Shown: positions 46,637 through 58,975 of the stretch, in pieces
Layout of the letters: each line of letters begins with the position of its first letter
Position numbering within the stretch: the first letter of the stretch is position 1
Assembly (NCBI GenBank): GCA_038496675.1
Contig: CM076659.1
Span: 22,542,896-22,606,895 of the forward strand
Reading direction: 5' to 3'
DNA from: Rachycentron canadum
Taxonomy: Eukaryota; Chordata; Actinopteri; Carangiformes; Rachycentridae
Length of the DNA: 64,000 nucleotides
Notes under the pieces: model-generated
Database searches by the model: none
The model's input: only the letters and a program-made list of their open reading frames with translations
What the model was told of the DNA's origin: nothing
Program-made: the position numbers and the translations under genes

Positions 46637-48392
46637 CATCTGGAGTTGATTAATGTGGGGAAGCTGAGGAGGAAAACCTTCACAGAGAGCTGAAACATCT
46701 GGAGTCAACTCTCCGTCTGTCCACATCTGTCCAGGAACACACTGTACACACATGAAACCCATCCTCTCATCTCACTGACACAGAGACTGTCATAAAGTCT
46801 TTGAGTTGAGCTTTACATTCATCACCTGTACAGTGATTGGAGGATCATATCTTATGAACATGAGACACATGTTATCTTGTTTAGCTTATAAGAAGAATAA
46901 CTTGTGTGTATGTCTTTCCTGTATTCGTGTTACAGGATAATATATGAACACTATGGGTAAATATTTTGTTTGAAAAAGGGTCAATTTATTTTTCTATTTT
47001 TTTCTCATCATTTAATAACAATCTGTAAATATTATGACAACATATTATATAATTTGTTCTTGTGAACTACACAACTTGTGGTCACATGGTATTAGATAAA
47101 TAACTTTTTCACATGAGATTGATGAGATCTGTATCTCATTGTTGAATCTTTGTGGTATTTTATGATATATCCATGTCTCCTCCATCCTTTGTGCAAACAA
47201 GAGACTGTCCTTTAACAAACCAGCCCACAGGTCATCTGTGCAGCAGGCTAGTGTGACCTTAGACTGCTGAGGAGCCTTAACCCTTCATTCTCTCTAATGA
47301 CCATCAGGGGGCGACTCCACTGGTTGTTAAAGAAGTCTGGTTGTATTGAAGTCTATGGGAAAATGTACCTACTTCTCCTTGATTTATTAGCTCAGTAAAT
47401 GTTTTCCTAATAAGTTTATGGTCTCAGTCTCTAGTTTCAAGTCTTCAATACAACATGATGTTCATTTTTTAAATGATGGTCCATTTAGAGGAAAATAGAC
47501 CAGAAAGCAGGGAATTAAATAGGGGGTGTGGCTTCTGTGTGATTGACAGACTGTACCACACAATCAGGATAGAGTACAGAGCAGGTCAGCTCCACCCCTC
47601 ACTCCTCCTCAGCTCCACCTTCTCCTCCAAATATGGTTTCTTCTGGTTTAAAAAACCAAAATGGTGATGAACAGTTGGTTTATACTTGATTATGACGTCA
47701 ACGTCAGGTTTTGTTACATCTAGTGGTTGTAGTAATGATGGCAGGAGCAAAAGGAAAAGTGTGATGACAATTTATAAAGCAACAAAGTCCATGTCAGGAG
47801 GAGGTTGGATGGATCAACACGGGAATGTGACACAGCAGTGTTCGATTCCCATGTGAAAGTAGCAGTTTACATTGTTTCTGTTATCCATGACCACAAAGTT
47901 TCAACGCTCCACAAAGTTAACCTCATTGTAATTATTGTAAATATGACAATGAAGATGGGCCAACGTTGAGGAAGTACTTATTTGAACCCAAATCACCATC
48001 TTTTCCTAAACCTAATCCAGACTGACATTACTATAGTAACTATGGCAACAAAGGTGCCACTGTAGGGCCATTATTTCAGGAGTCAGTCCAATGGGTTATC
48101 AGAGGGTTGTTGGTGGTTTAGGTTGGAACAAGATAATGTGTTTGCACTAACTATGGATCTGGAGAAAACAAAATGATCTTGTTTGGACAAGAATTTTGAA
48201 AAAGCATAATTTTGTAGGATTTCAGAAGCATGCACACGCATGTATGCACACACATATTCTCCTGCAGCTTTGTCTGCAGTCATAACAAAATGATGACGCA
48301 GCCTCAGAGTTTTCTTTCTACAGATTATGAAGGTTTTCATAAAATCAGAACATCAGTTTGACTCGTGTAAGCTGAAAAGAAGGTGCTGGATT

Positions 48393-48396
<4 letters not shown>
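46635..48396. other. vsx1 upstream region, part 2
   Basis: Non-coding. It contains copy B of the dispersed repeat (47285-47490), followed by 47500-47700, which may belong to the same or a neighbouring element. Nothing else is recognised. Confidence 0.45.
47285..47490 (+). repeat. Dispersed repeat, copy B
   Basis: Inverted relative of 8925-9150. Shared blocks include ctctctaatgaccatcagggggcgact, tggttgttaaagaagtctg, gtattgaagtctatgggaaaatgt and gtctcagtctctagtttcaagtcttcaatacaa. Identity is high over about 190 bases. Confidence 0.85.
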
Positions 48397-48472
<76 letters not shown>

Positions 48473-48480
48473 TGGGTGTG
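48397..48480. repeat. (TG)n microsatellite
   Basis: TG tract of about 84 bases ending tgtatgtgtgtgggtgtg. Confidence 0.95.
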
Positions 48481-48693
48481 CATTCACTACAGAAACTTAT
48501 GTTCAATTTTAAAACAATGTGGATTACCATTATATGAAGGAGGAGATTGATTGATTATGAGGGTTTGAATAATCTTCAGATTAAGGTCTTTTATTCTTTC
48601 GTCTCCTCTGAGCTTTTCATCCTCGGCCAGAGTTTATCTTCATCCTTCACATCTTCATCGTTTTATTTCTGCCTGTTGTAATTAATGTGCCTG

Positions 48694-48695
<2 letters not shown>

Positions 48696-48782
<87 letters not shown>
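48696..48782. repeat. (TG)n microsatellite
   Basis: Pure TG tract of about 87 bases, 215 bases from the previous one. Confidence 0.95.
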
Positions 48783-48785
<3 letters not shown>

Positions 48786-50604
48786 CAGCTGCAGCAAGTC
48801 GCGTGTTGAAGGATGTTAATCGTCATCAATCAGAGATCAGGTTTGATGCTCAACCACTGATTTATCATCGTAGTCATCATCATCATCATTTTGAGTCCAG
48901 AAAATGTGCAGCAGAGGTGTGTTCAGGCTGCCTTACCTTACTGCTGGGCAACATGAAATGAATAGATACGAACATCAGTCAAAAATACAGAGATTAAAAA
49001 AGTACTGAACGTATCAACCTAAATATAAACAGAAAAATTGAACAATAAAATAAAGTAAAATATTGACAATAAGTGAAAGATATAAAAAATACAATTGTTT
49101 AAAAAAAATGTGCTGTACATATGTGTATCAATGTCCTGTCGTTGTTGAAAATCCTTCACAGACCAGTTTGGTTTTTGTGGGTCATATTATCATAGAGCAC
49201 ATCCTCTGGAGGATGCAGCCCAGAACAGTTTTTATTTACTCAAAGTTTGTTGTTTTTTACTTTCATTTGTCACGTGTTCATTACAATGATGAGTTTTTTG
49301 CTCGCTAGTTCGAATATACTGAATATACTTTTAATATGTTTCCTGCTGTTGATACTTAGAACACATCGGGTGGTAATAGGGTCATTATCAGTTGAGTTCA
49401 GTCCTGGACTCATTAAATCGTTAAACCTCTCCCGACCTGCTGCTTTTCCCGCCCTCTGAAAACCTCAACAGGTTCATTGATTATTTTGGCGTGGATGTGT
49501 CGGCCTGACACATTCATAGGCTCCTGAGTGAAAAGAAGAGGCGGGTGTCCCCAGAGACCTGGTTCAGCCCCATGAAGACTCATCAGGGAATAAGAGACGT
49601 TTGAGATGAAGAGCAGGCGGTGCCTTCACTGACAGCATCACTGTGGTCGGTTTGACTGTTGGAGCAGAAACAATCTGTCGCTCACACTGAGGGGCCTTCA
49701 CTCACTTTAACTGTTTCAACTCTCACTTGACAACATGAAGTGGTTTCATCAGCAGTGACTGAGGCTGAGAAGACTCTTCATTCAGTTCATCTGTTCAGAG
49801 GCTGAGGAGCTGAACTGACAGTAAACACATCTTTTTAAAGAGACAAGTTATTTTATTTACTCATATGAAACACATGTCACTCAGTGTTACGTTGGTAGAA
49901 TAATGACACCTTCTGTGTTTAGATTGATTCCTATAAACTTCATTATTAATGCGCAGGTTTTTCTGCCTGTCTGGGCATGAGTTTGGTGGGAAAAGCTTGA
50001 TTTATCTCACCCGGAAAAAGAACCCTGATATTAGAGGAGGAAAAGAAGGAGCAGAGGAAGAGCAAGGACCTGAGGTGAAAGTAAAGGGAATCTCTCAATG
50101 CAGACATGCATTGTTATTATTATTATTATTTATTTATTTTATTTTTTTTTTTTATTACACACACTATATACAGACAATGTGTATATAATATGTCATATCA
50201 TTAAATTATATCTATTATGAAATATAAAACAATATAAATTTTAATTTCTGTGCTTTGGAAAAGTGGTTTCTCAGTATCATGATAATTTTTCTAATCTAGA
50301 AAATTTGACATCAATGGTTTGTCATCAGTGACAGACCTTGAGATACAGCTGAAATATGCAGTAAAATCCAGTAAGTGCAACTTGAGTAAAGATTATTTTG
50401 TCAAAAACAACAAATTTCTCCATTTTACCTGTGGTCCTGAGTATTTTACAGTGAAGTGGTTTAAAGGACCAGTGCGAGTGTTTTACAGACTGTTTAGATC
50501 ACGTATTTATTCTATGAAGATGAAGTTTAAGTTTGGTTAAATGCCAGTTATGATCCTTCAAGAACAGTTTAAACAGTTTCTGCTCCATGTGGAGGTTGAA
50601 CAGT
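48783..50604. other. vsx1 upstream region, part 3
   Basis: Non-coding, AT-rich sequence with a TTA/TTT run near 50111-50150. No gene or transposon is recognised. Confidence 0.45.
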
Positions 50605-50925
50605 CTTCCCACTCTTAATGAGACCAATTAAAGCAGCAGCAGTAATTAAATTACTGACCTGCTGCTGGTGCTGGAGCAGGCCCGGCCGTCTGTAAGCGAT
50701 AGCAGTAATTCAGTCGGCAGACGGCTGCAGCTCCCCGGGGTTTTTGTTGTTCATTGTTTTGCTGCTCTATTGTTTACCACTGTCAACGGCAACAATAGTC
50801 TGGCCACGCGTCCACATCGCCCGCCCCCTCCCAGGTCTCCACCTACAGCCCTCTGTGGCCCACTAATTATTCATAAATGCACATTTATGCAAATAGCCCG
50901 GATAGATTAACCTAATTCAGTGATG
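50605..50925. promoter_or_regulatory. Candidate conserved regulatory element A upstream of vsx1
   Basis: Unique sequence dense in core sites: cttaatgagaccaattaaag, taattaaatta at about 50643-50653 (paired homeodomain core), tctattgtttac and aacaatag (SOX/FOX-like), and ctaattattcataaatgcacatttatgcaaat (POU/octamer-like ATGCAAAT) near the end. It has no repeat or ORF character. Conservation cannot be checked here. Confidence 0.4.
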
Positions 50926-51780
50926 TAAACAACTCCTGGGTCAGGATTAAAGTTTTTAAATTAGAGAGGAGTCTGTGTCTGGAAGTCTGGACCATATACT
51001 CTTATATGAGGTCCGACCCCCCCTCATGGCCCCTTCCTCATTTACATTTTGTAATCTCAGTCCTTAAAGTGTATGAGGCCAAGCCAGACAAACAACAGCA
51101 TCCAGAGAAAGCTACAGTCTGTCTGCTGCCATTAGCACTAATGGCTAATGATTAAAAAATTTAATACTGTATGGAGACGAAGTGTGTCTGGTCTGTTTCT
51201 TTAGCCAGCCGCCACCAGCCCATCAGGCGTCACGCCACCACGGCACAGACATGATGCCAACACGTGCCGCTTTGCCCCATAAGCTACATACATTATGCTA
51301 ATTTACAGGCTTCATCCAAATGGACAATTACGTGTTAGTAAGTGTTTGTTTATTTCATTTCATTTAATTAGCATCTTCTTGCAGGTGTCACTTACACCTT
51401 AGCCAAGTTAGTTGGGGTGGTGTGGGTCTGGTTGAAAGGGGCAGGTGTTATCGGAGGAAATTATTTTAATCTTTATCTTCACTTGAAGAAGAATTAAAAG
51501 TAAAAAACGTCTGTGTTCTACTTTCTCGTCAGATTCACAGCCACAGCTCTACGTGGCAGATGAAGACACTTTCCCAAGCTGATGCCTTCAACCTTTAACC
51601 CTAACACTGTAACCCTTCCACCCCTCGCCCCTTCCTGCTCCCCCCTTTCCCTCTCTCTGACCCTAATCCTGACCCTCAGCTGCCGCTCAGAGAAACCTAA
51701 TGCCATTTTTGAAGCAAACTTCAGGATCAGAGCAGCATAGGGTGTGACACTGCAAACCATTATCACTGAATGATGAGGAG
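50926..51780. other. vsx1 upstream region, part 4
   Basis: Non-coding. About 51285-51385 (cattatgctaatttacaggcttc and tttaattagcatcttcttgcagg) is another small TAAT-rich unique block. A C-rich tract with scattered taaccct-like motifs (51590-51680) leads into the minisatellite. Confidence 0.4.
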
Positions 51781-52768
51781 GTGAACTGGTTAATGAAGGA
51801 GGTGAACTGGTCTATAGAGGAGGCGAACCGGTCTATAGAGGAGGTAAACTGGTCTATGAAGGAGGTGAACTGGTCTATAGAGGAGGTGAACTGGTCTATG
51901 AAGGAGGTGAACTGGTTAATGAAGGAGGTGAACTGGTCTATAGAGGAGGCGAACTGGTCTATAGAGGAGGTGAACTGGTCAATAGAGGAGGTGAACTGGT
52001 TAATGAAGGAGGTGAACTGGTCTATAGAGGAGGTGAACTGGTCTATAGAGGAGGCGAACTGGTCTATGAAGGAGGTGAACTGGTCTATGAAGGAGGTGAA
52101 CTGGTCTATAGAGGAGGTGAACTGGTCTATAGAGGAGGCGAACTGGTTAATGAAGGAGGTGAACTGGTCTATGAAGGAGGTGAACTGGTCTATGGAGGAG
52201 GTGAACTGGTCTATAGAGGAGGTGAACTGGTTAATGAAGGAGGTGAACTGGTCTATGAAGGAGGTGAACTGGTCTATGGAGGAGGTGAACTGGTCTATGA
52301 AGGAGGTGAACTGGTCTATGAAGGAGGTGAACTGGTCTATGGAGGAGGTGAACTGGTCTATGAAGGAGGTGAACTGGTCTATGAAGGAGGTGAACTGGTC
52401 TATGGAGGAGGTGAACTGGTCTATGAAGGAGGTGAACTGGTCTATGAAGGAGGTGAACTGGTCTATGGAGGAGGTGAACTGGTCTATGAAGGAGGTGAAC
52501 TGGTCTATGAAGGAGGTGAACTGGTCTATGGAGGAGGTGAACTGGTCTATGAAGGAGGTGAACTGGTCTATGGAGGAGGTGAACTGGTCTATGGAGGAGG
52601 TGAACTGGTCTATGAAGGAGGTGAACTGGTCTATGGAGGAGGTGAACTGGTCTATGGAGGAGGTGAACTGGTCTATGAAGGAGGTGAACTGGTCTATGGA
52701 GGAGGTGAACTGGTCTATAGAGGAGGTGAACTGGTCTATGAAGGAGGTGAACTGGTCTATGGAGGAGA
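51781..52768. repeat. 21-bp minisatellite, about 47 copies
   Basis: The unit is gaggtgaactggtctatgaag with variants at two or three positions (atgaag, atggag, atagag, ttaatgaag; one gcg for gtg). Because 21 is a multiple of three and the unit has no stop in several frames, long open frames run through it: plus EVNWSMK heptads, minus FIDQFTS and LHRPVHL heptads. There are no splice signals or flanking exons in a shared frame, so I treat it as non-coding satellite. Confidence 0.95.
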
Positions 52769-53058
52769 TCTGTCTCAGAACAGGTGGACTGGGGAGAACA
52801 CAGCAGCAGTTGCACAAACGCAAACCGTCAGTTTGAAATATCAAAGTAACTGAAGTAACTAACCAAAGTAACTAAAACGTGAAACACGTAATCAAGTATT
52901 TCTTTCATAACTAAGTACAGCAGCAGGGTTGAACTCTGCTCACCTCTTTATGTTTAATTATTTTGAGCTTTGGACCAAAAAGACAGTGTGAAGGTTTCAC
53001 TTTGGGATCAATGAATTAATCAAGTGTTTGAGAGATTAATGAGAGTTCACACACAGGT

Positions 53059-53096
<38 letters not shown>

Positions 53097-54930
53097 AGGA
53101 TTAACACAAATGGGGTTAAGAACAGATTGGAGCACAGAGGAGGAGAATCGAAGAGAGAAGAAGAAGAAAATTGAATGATAATTAAAGACAGAGGTTTCAC
53201 CTCCTGATCAACACACTGGAGCTTATGACCTTAAGCACCACACAACAGAGGTCAAAGGTTAGTGTCTGTCCAGTCTGCACTGTTGTTGTTTGATCTTACT
53301 GCAAAGACGAGTTGAGACCCCTGTATGTGGCCCCTGTGCAGGCTTTCTTTTTGATAACTGGCTCCTGTGTGTAAGTGATCTCACTGTTGAACCATATGAG
53401 TCTCAGGAGACAGGACGTGCTACATGTTGAACCCACACTCAGTAAATGTCAGTGATTCACAGTTTCTCCCTGTAAAACATTTTAACTGACAGCTCCACAT
53501 CTCACCGCTCTCAGCTGCTCCACCAAATTCATTTGACTTCATTTCGTCACCATTAAATCCTCTTTCCATTATGAGCAGCTTGCTGAGAAAGGGCCGACAA
53601 AGGGCCAACAAATTGTCGTCAAAGGAGAGAACTGCAGCACAAACACAGCAGACATTTGTCCATAAGAGAGTTAAACATCATCATCACATCCAGCAGGACT
53701 CTCCTCTCTGTTTCCTCGAGTCTCTCTGTGTAATCCCTCTCTCCTAATCTGCTGTCCACTCTGTAGGTGCAGCTTTTTGCTGCAGTCTGACAAATCTGAC
53801 AACATCCAGAGTGAGGGAGCGTGAGCGCTGTGTATTTTATTTAACAGGAAACTGAAGAGAGGGTGTGGAGGTGTGTAGAGGGGGTGGACAGCATGAGGAT
53901 GTACTTTTGTTGATCACCGATGCATGAGTTAAAACTATAGGTGATCCACAGATGCTGATTTTTTTTTTGTTCCCCTTCAGGTTCAGACCTCAGCTTCAGA
54001 GCGACTTCACTTCAGTCAGTGGTTTGTTTTCATTTTCAACCTTTGTCACTGGTCTGATCACGTCTCATTGTGCTAAGGCAGCTTCAATGCTGTTCACCTC
54101 ACCAGTCTACGGTGGCTGTGGAGGCTCAATACAAAGCAAATTAACAATCCATGTCCACTAGTTTCATAACACATATGCATTTAGAAAAAGTACGACCAAA
54201 TACAGACACACACTGCTGAATGTATCTACACAACTACATCGTGATTTAATTCAGTTCACCACATCAAGGCTGTCATTCACAACAGTCAGCTGCACGGGTA
54301 AAAAAAAAAAAAAAAGATGCAAAATAGCTACAAAGAAACAAAACTACCACAAAGAAATATAAAATGACCACAGAGATGTAACACAACTACAAAGAGGCTA
54401 AAATGAGTGGGTCTGTGTGTGACATGAATGTGGTCAACAGCGTTTAATAAACAATAGATCATCAGATCAGGAGCAGAAGTGACACTTGTCTTTGACTCTT
54501 AGAATCTTTGTATCTTTGTAATTTTATAATCAGGGTCTTTTGAACCAAATTATTGTTTTGAATGAAATATAAAAATCCATTTATGTGTGCATGTAAGAAC
54601 AATAAGCGGGTGAAGCTAATGTTTGCAATGTTACTGATTATGAAAGCTGTGACTGGTTGACTCTGCTGTCGGAGTGAAGCAGAAAGAGGCTGGACTAACA
54701 GAGCATTTCCTGGAAGAGATGGTGTTGTTTAAGTCACCAATGATCTGTGTGTGTGAGTCTGTCTGCAGGATCAGAGCTGCCTTCAGGGTCCGTGACACAC
54801 TCCCTGTCAATAACACCCAAATTAAGCAAATTGCAGCAGAAAGAGAAAAACAATCATTGTTGGAGCGCTCAGATCAGATCAGACAGGTTCTCCTTCATCT
54901 CTTCACATTCGCTGCTTATCTCATTGTAGC
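52769..54930. other. vsx1 upstream region, part 5
   Basis: Non-coding. It includes a (TG)n tract at 53060-53096 and a degenerate tandem block at 54301-54410 (poly-A followed by actacaaagaaacaaaac-like units), a fish minisatellite-like repeat. No gene is seen. Confidence 0.45.
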
Positions 54931-55200
54931 CTCCAATCCAAGTTAGCAGGGATTATCTCCCATGGAAAGGGCATTAAGAGGCGGATAACCTCAGCTTGGA
55001 AGCAGTTAATCTACCAGCATGTTAATGAGTCTTGTAGTGGATTGCTTAAATTAAAAGCAAATATCAACAGTCATTTGGCTAAAGGAGCCCAGCAAGCGCC
55101 TGCCCTCAATAATAATGCATTAAGTGATTTGAGTCGCTGGGTCGTTGCTGTAATCATGTAATGTGAGTGAAAAACAATAAAATTAACGGGTTATCAGGAA
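54931..55200. promoter_or_regulatory. Candidate conserved regulatory element B upstream of vsx1
   Basis: Unique, repeat-free sequence with caggGATTATctcc (OTX/CRX-like), gcagttaatctacc, gcatgttaatgag, ggattgcttaaattaaaag, aataatgcattaagtg and aaaattaacggg. Balanced composition with many homeodomain cores is typical of developmental enhancers. Function is inferred. Confidence 0.4.
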
Positions 55201-57120
55201 ATTAAGGTGCTGAGGGGAAGAAGAGGCGGAGCAGAGTTTCTGTGAGGATACAAACTAGAGTTCTGTCTCAGTGGTTCACCTGACAGACTAGAACATGGTC
55301 CTGACGTCTGGAAGACAGAACCTGCAGGACCTCGTCCTGGACTCATTCATATTTACAAAGAAGAAGCAACAGGCTGACAAGTTTTGATTGAACAGCAGCA
55401 ACTTCACTGTCTCAACCTTTAAAAACATTCAGGATATTTCCTGTCTCGTTTCAATAAGGTACCAAGTTCAGGTCCTGGTACCAGGTCCAGACAGGTACTG
55501 TCACGTATGATCACAGACGGGTGTGTTGGTGAAATTTCTGTCCTGATTATGATCTGCTCATCCAGACCTCCAGAGTCAGAACTTATTCTGAGTAGGCCAG
55601 AGTCAGGATACAGAAAGACTCACATTATTTTGATAATTAATTCATGAAACATGGATTGAATGTTGGCTTTTTGTCTTATTCAGTTTATTTATTTACTGCT
55701 TGATTTCCTGATTTCCCCTAATGCTGTTGTTTAAGTGATAAATGTGTTACAGTGATTTTATAAACTGAGTCACTTCCTGTTACTGAAGGTAAAAATGGTG
55801 TCCCATCTATTTTTTTCTGGTTTTGGTCAGATTCCCTTATGTTTCCTGACCTCTGACATCTGAGTGATGTAAAATGATGTGAAAGTTTATCTTTGATTTG
55901 ATTAAGTTTGTGTTAAATCAGCTTTGCAGCCACTTCAATCGTCAGCAGCAGATTGACTGAGGGTTTAACATTTCACTGTGCTGATATTAAAGGTCAGGAG
56001 GCTGTAAGACAATATGTAATCTAACAATATGTAATCTAACAACATAATCTAACTTCACTATCAATCTGTATTCAAACATCATCTCTGAAATACATTTGTA
56101 GCCACGGCAGTGAAGTTATTAAAGTCGGAGGATTTTGTTCTCCTGCAGTAGATTCAACGTCCACTCAGCTGGACTTTAAGATTTTAACTGGACATCAGTC
56201 ACAGCTGCTCTCACAGAGCCTGATGCAGAGGGAGATGAAGGAATGAAACAATATACACACATCAACAAAATACACACATCATGAGTCCCCAAAGTCCAGG
56301 TGGTTGAACCCCCCAGTGAGCAGAGAACAAGGACTTCTGCACCCACAGGTTAGCAGGTTAACATTAACAAATTTTGCAAATAAATAATGGCAAACCCAAA
56401 CTAAATCATGTTATCAATTTCTTAATTGAAGAACATGAACAGGTTGAAGAGAAGCTGGAGATGTGGGGATTGTCAGTTGCTTTTGAGGGTGTTGTGGGCT
56501 ACTCTCTCACCCTGTCATCAATGTCCTACTGTCTTGTTTCTTACCTGCTGAAACCTCACAGCACAGGCCTCTTATCGAGCTACATATGTGCTTAGTTTCT
56601 CATTCCTCATATGAAGAATGAAATAACTGCAACATAAAAATATAAAGACATATAAATGTCTGTGTTACATGACAGCAAAAACATCAGGATGACCATCATA
56701 TGTCACTACTGCCTTTTCTTTAAAGGAAACAAAGTTTAGACTCCTCATTTACTCATTAGAAGAAGGCAGGGCTTTTAATGTGAAAATCCAACTGTTTTGT
56801 TTATGTTCACCTGCTGTATTAAAACCCTGAGGTTACTGAGCTCTGGTGGGAGTGGGGGCTTTCAATCGATGGATCTTCACATGTATCAAAGAAACAGCAG
56901 TTTCAGAAACAGTTTCCCTCATGTCTGATTTCTTGCACGCTGGGAAGTCTGTTAATCTGCTAATGTCATTTAATGAGTCAGAACAACTCAGATTCTTATG
57001 TCTGAAAACATAAATTTTAGTTTTCTAACTTGAAATAAAAATTATACAGATTTAAACAAATTTAAAAATGCCACTAGATTCCTAAATAATGTTTTACAGA
57101 CTTCAAACAACTGTAAACTC
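55201..57120. other. vsx1 upstream region, part 6
   Basis: Non-coding sequence with no recognised gene, transposon or long tandem repeat. Confidence 0.4.
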
Positions 57121-57121
57121 T

Positions 57122-57209
<88 letters not shown>

Positions 57210-57226
57210 GCGTGTGTGTGTGTGTT
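57121..57226. repeat. (TG)n microsatellite
   Basis: TG tract of about 106 bases with two gcgtg interruptions near its right end. Confidence 0.95.
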
Positions 57227-57564
57227 TACTGTCGGTGGTGGCTGCACATGTTAAAACTGTCTCTATAGGATCCATTAGTGTTTGAAGTGGAGGCTTAGTG
57301 CCGTACTATGACTTGTTTTCTGTCTCTTACTGAGGACAAGCTGCAGCTGTCAACATCTGGCCTGATACTAAACTCACGCAACATGTGTATTAACATGTCA
57401 CAGTGGTTTTTATAACTGCTTTTTACAGTGGGTGAACTTAAACTGATCAGGTCACAGATTCAGGTCCACTTCAGGCCACGTGGATGTGTGTGTGAGGCTG
57501 TGTCTCAGGGAAGCTGTAGATCATTTTCTCAACTGTATCACTCCCACATAGTGCAGTATCAGCT

Positions 57565-57620
57565 GTGATGAAGAACTAAATAAAAATGGATGAAGCCACT
57601 AAATAAAAATGGATGAAGCC
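57565..57620. repeat. Short tandem duplication (24-bp unit)
   Basis: The unit actaaataaaaatggatgaagcc occurs twice in direct succession with no differences, a recent local duplication. Confidence 0.85.
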
Positions 57621-57639
57621 TCAGTCATGTCACCTACAG

Positions 57640-58570
57640 GTTTCTGAAGAGAGGTTTTGAAGCTCAAAGATGCCTGATCCACTGTCACCATCTTGGCAGT
57701 GCCTGATTCCCAGCTAATCCAAAAATAGACAAAAATGGGGGAGTGTGTAGCCAAGATTTCAGTCCATTACTGTTTGTAGCAACCAAATGCTCATCCATTC
57801 AAAGAGAAACAGGTGGGTTATATAAAATTCATCCCTTGCAATAATCACGAAGGAGGAAATTAGCTATAGAGACCAAAACTGTTTTTGTACCAGGCTGTAA
57901 GCATATTTATTTCTGCTGTAGTAGTAGTGTAGTTGGACATTTTAACATGTAGTCTATGGGACTGACTCGAGTGGTCTGTAGAGGAACTGCAGGTTTTGGT
58001 TCTTCAGGGTTGGCTTCATGTTTCAGCCTCAGAGGTTATTGCTTGGCTGTGTCCCAGTTCTGGGGCCACATATTTCCGTGGACAGGGTCTACAAAGGCGT
58101 AGCCCTCCGTAGTTGTGGTAGACTGTGAAGGCTGAATCAAAATGACAGGCTTTTTTTAAGACCAATTTTTTTTTTTTTTTTTTTTTCTTTTTTAATGGAT
58201 GTGTCGATCTGGTCTACGGGGGATTTTCTCTTTCCATCACCAGCTGTGTCCACCTTTACTGTTTGTCACGTCAGCTCCTGTCACCTAGCAACTTTGACAA
58301 CAACTTTTTCACAAAAACCTGACTTTTGAAGGCCCTTGGTTTGAACAGTTGTAGTTATTAGCTGTTGAACTAAGTTGAAACATAATACTGACATTTAACA
58401 GTGTAATCCTCTGGCTCTCTCGCTGTTGCTTGCTGCCATATTAATTTCATCACTGGCTTGGAAAATGTTGGACCACAAAGGATCATCCTGTTGGACCCTT
58501 CCTTGCCCAGGAAAAGAAGGATGCATTTGAAGGAGTATGGGACAGTCTAATAGTGTGATTCGTGTCATTC
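57640..58570. mobile_element. Cluster of dispersed-repeat-like sequence
   Basis: 57640-58045 reads like a fish interspersed repeat (tctatgggactgactc, ggttcttcagggttggcttcatg); the last motif resembles the flank of copy A near 9117-9140. 58047-58560 begins gctgtgtcccagttctgg and ends aaggagtatgggacagtct, which are near-complementary ends of a MITE type. Families are not confirmed. Confidence 0.45.
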
Positions 58571-58689
58571 TTCAAATGCAGCCTCTGAACTCACACAGCT
58601 CATCATTTATATTCTCAGGTCTGACAGTTGTGGTTCTCTGTGTGTGTCCTCTGTGGTGAACTGTGGGACATTTCATTCTCTGCAGGATA

Positions 58690-58975
58690 AAATTATGATT
58701 TCCTGCCGCGTGCTCGTCCTGGCTGCAGTTTTTCATTTGGCTGTGGATGCATTATAACAATCCAATTTTCATTTACTAGCATGGCTCCTTTGTAGATGAG
58801 GCCTGAGGGGGATGAGTGAGTAAAACCACTTTGCTTCATTATATAATGTTGGACCGGAGCAAATATAATAATATTAATGGGATAATTTAATGCAATTTTC
58901 TTTATTTGATGCACTCTGACTCTGACGGCTAATCTGAAAGCTTTGTTTAAAATAGATTGAAAAATGAAAGAAGTC
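58690..58975. promoter_or_regulatory. Candidate conserved regulatory element C upstream of vsx1
   Basis: AT-rich unique block without repeat character. It includes ttggctgtggatgcattataacaatcc, aatattaatgggataatttaatgcaatttt and gacggctaatctgaaagctttg. It is judged by composition and motif density only. Confidence 0.35.
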
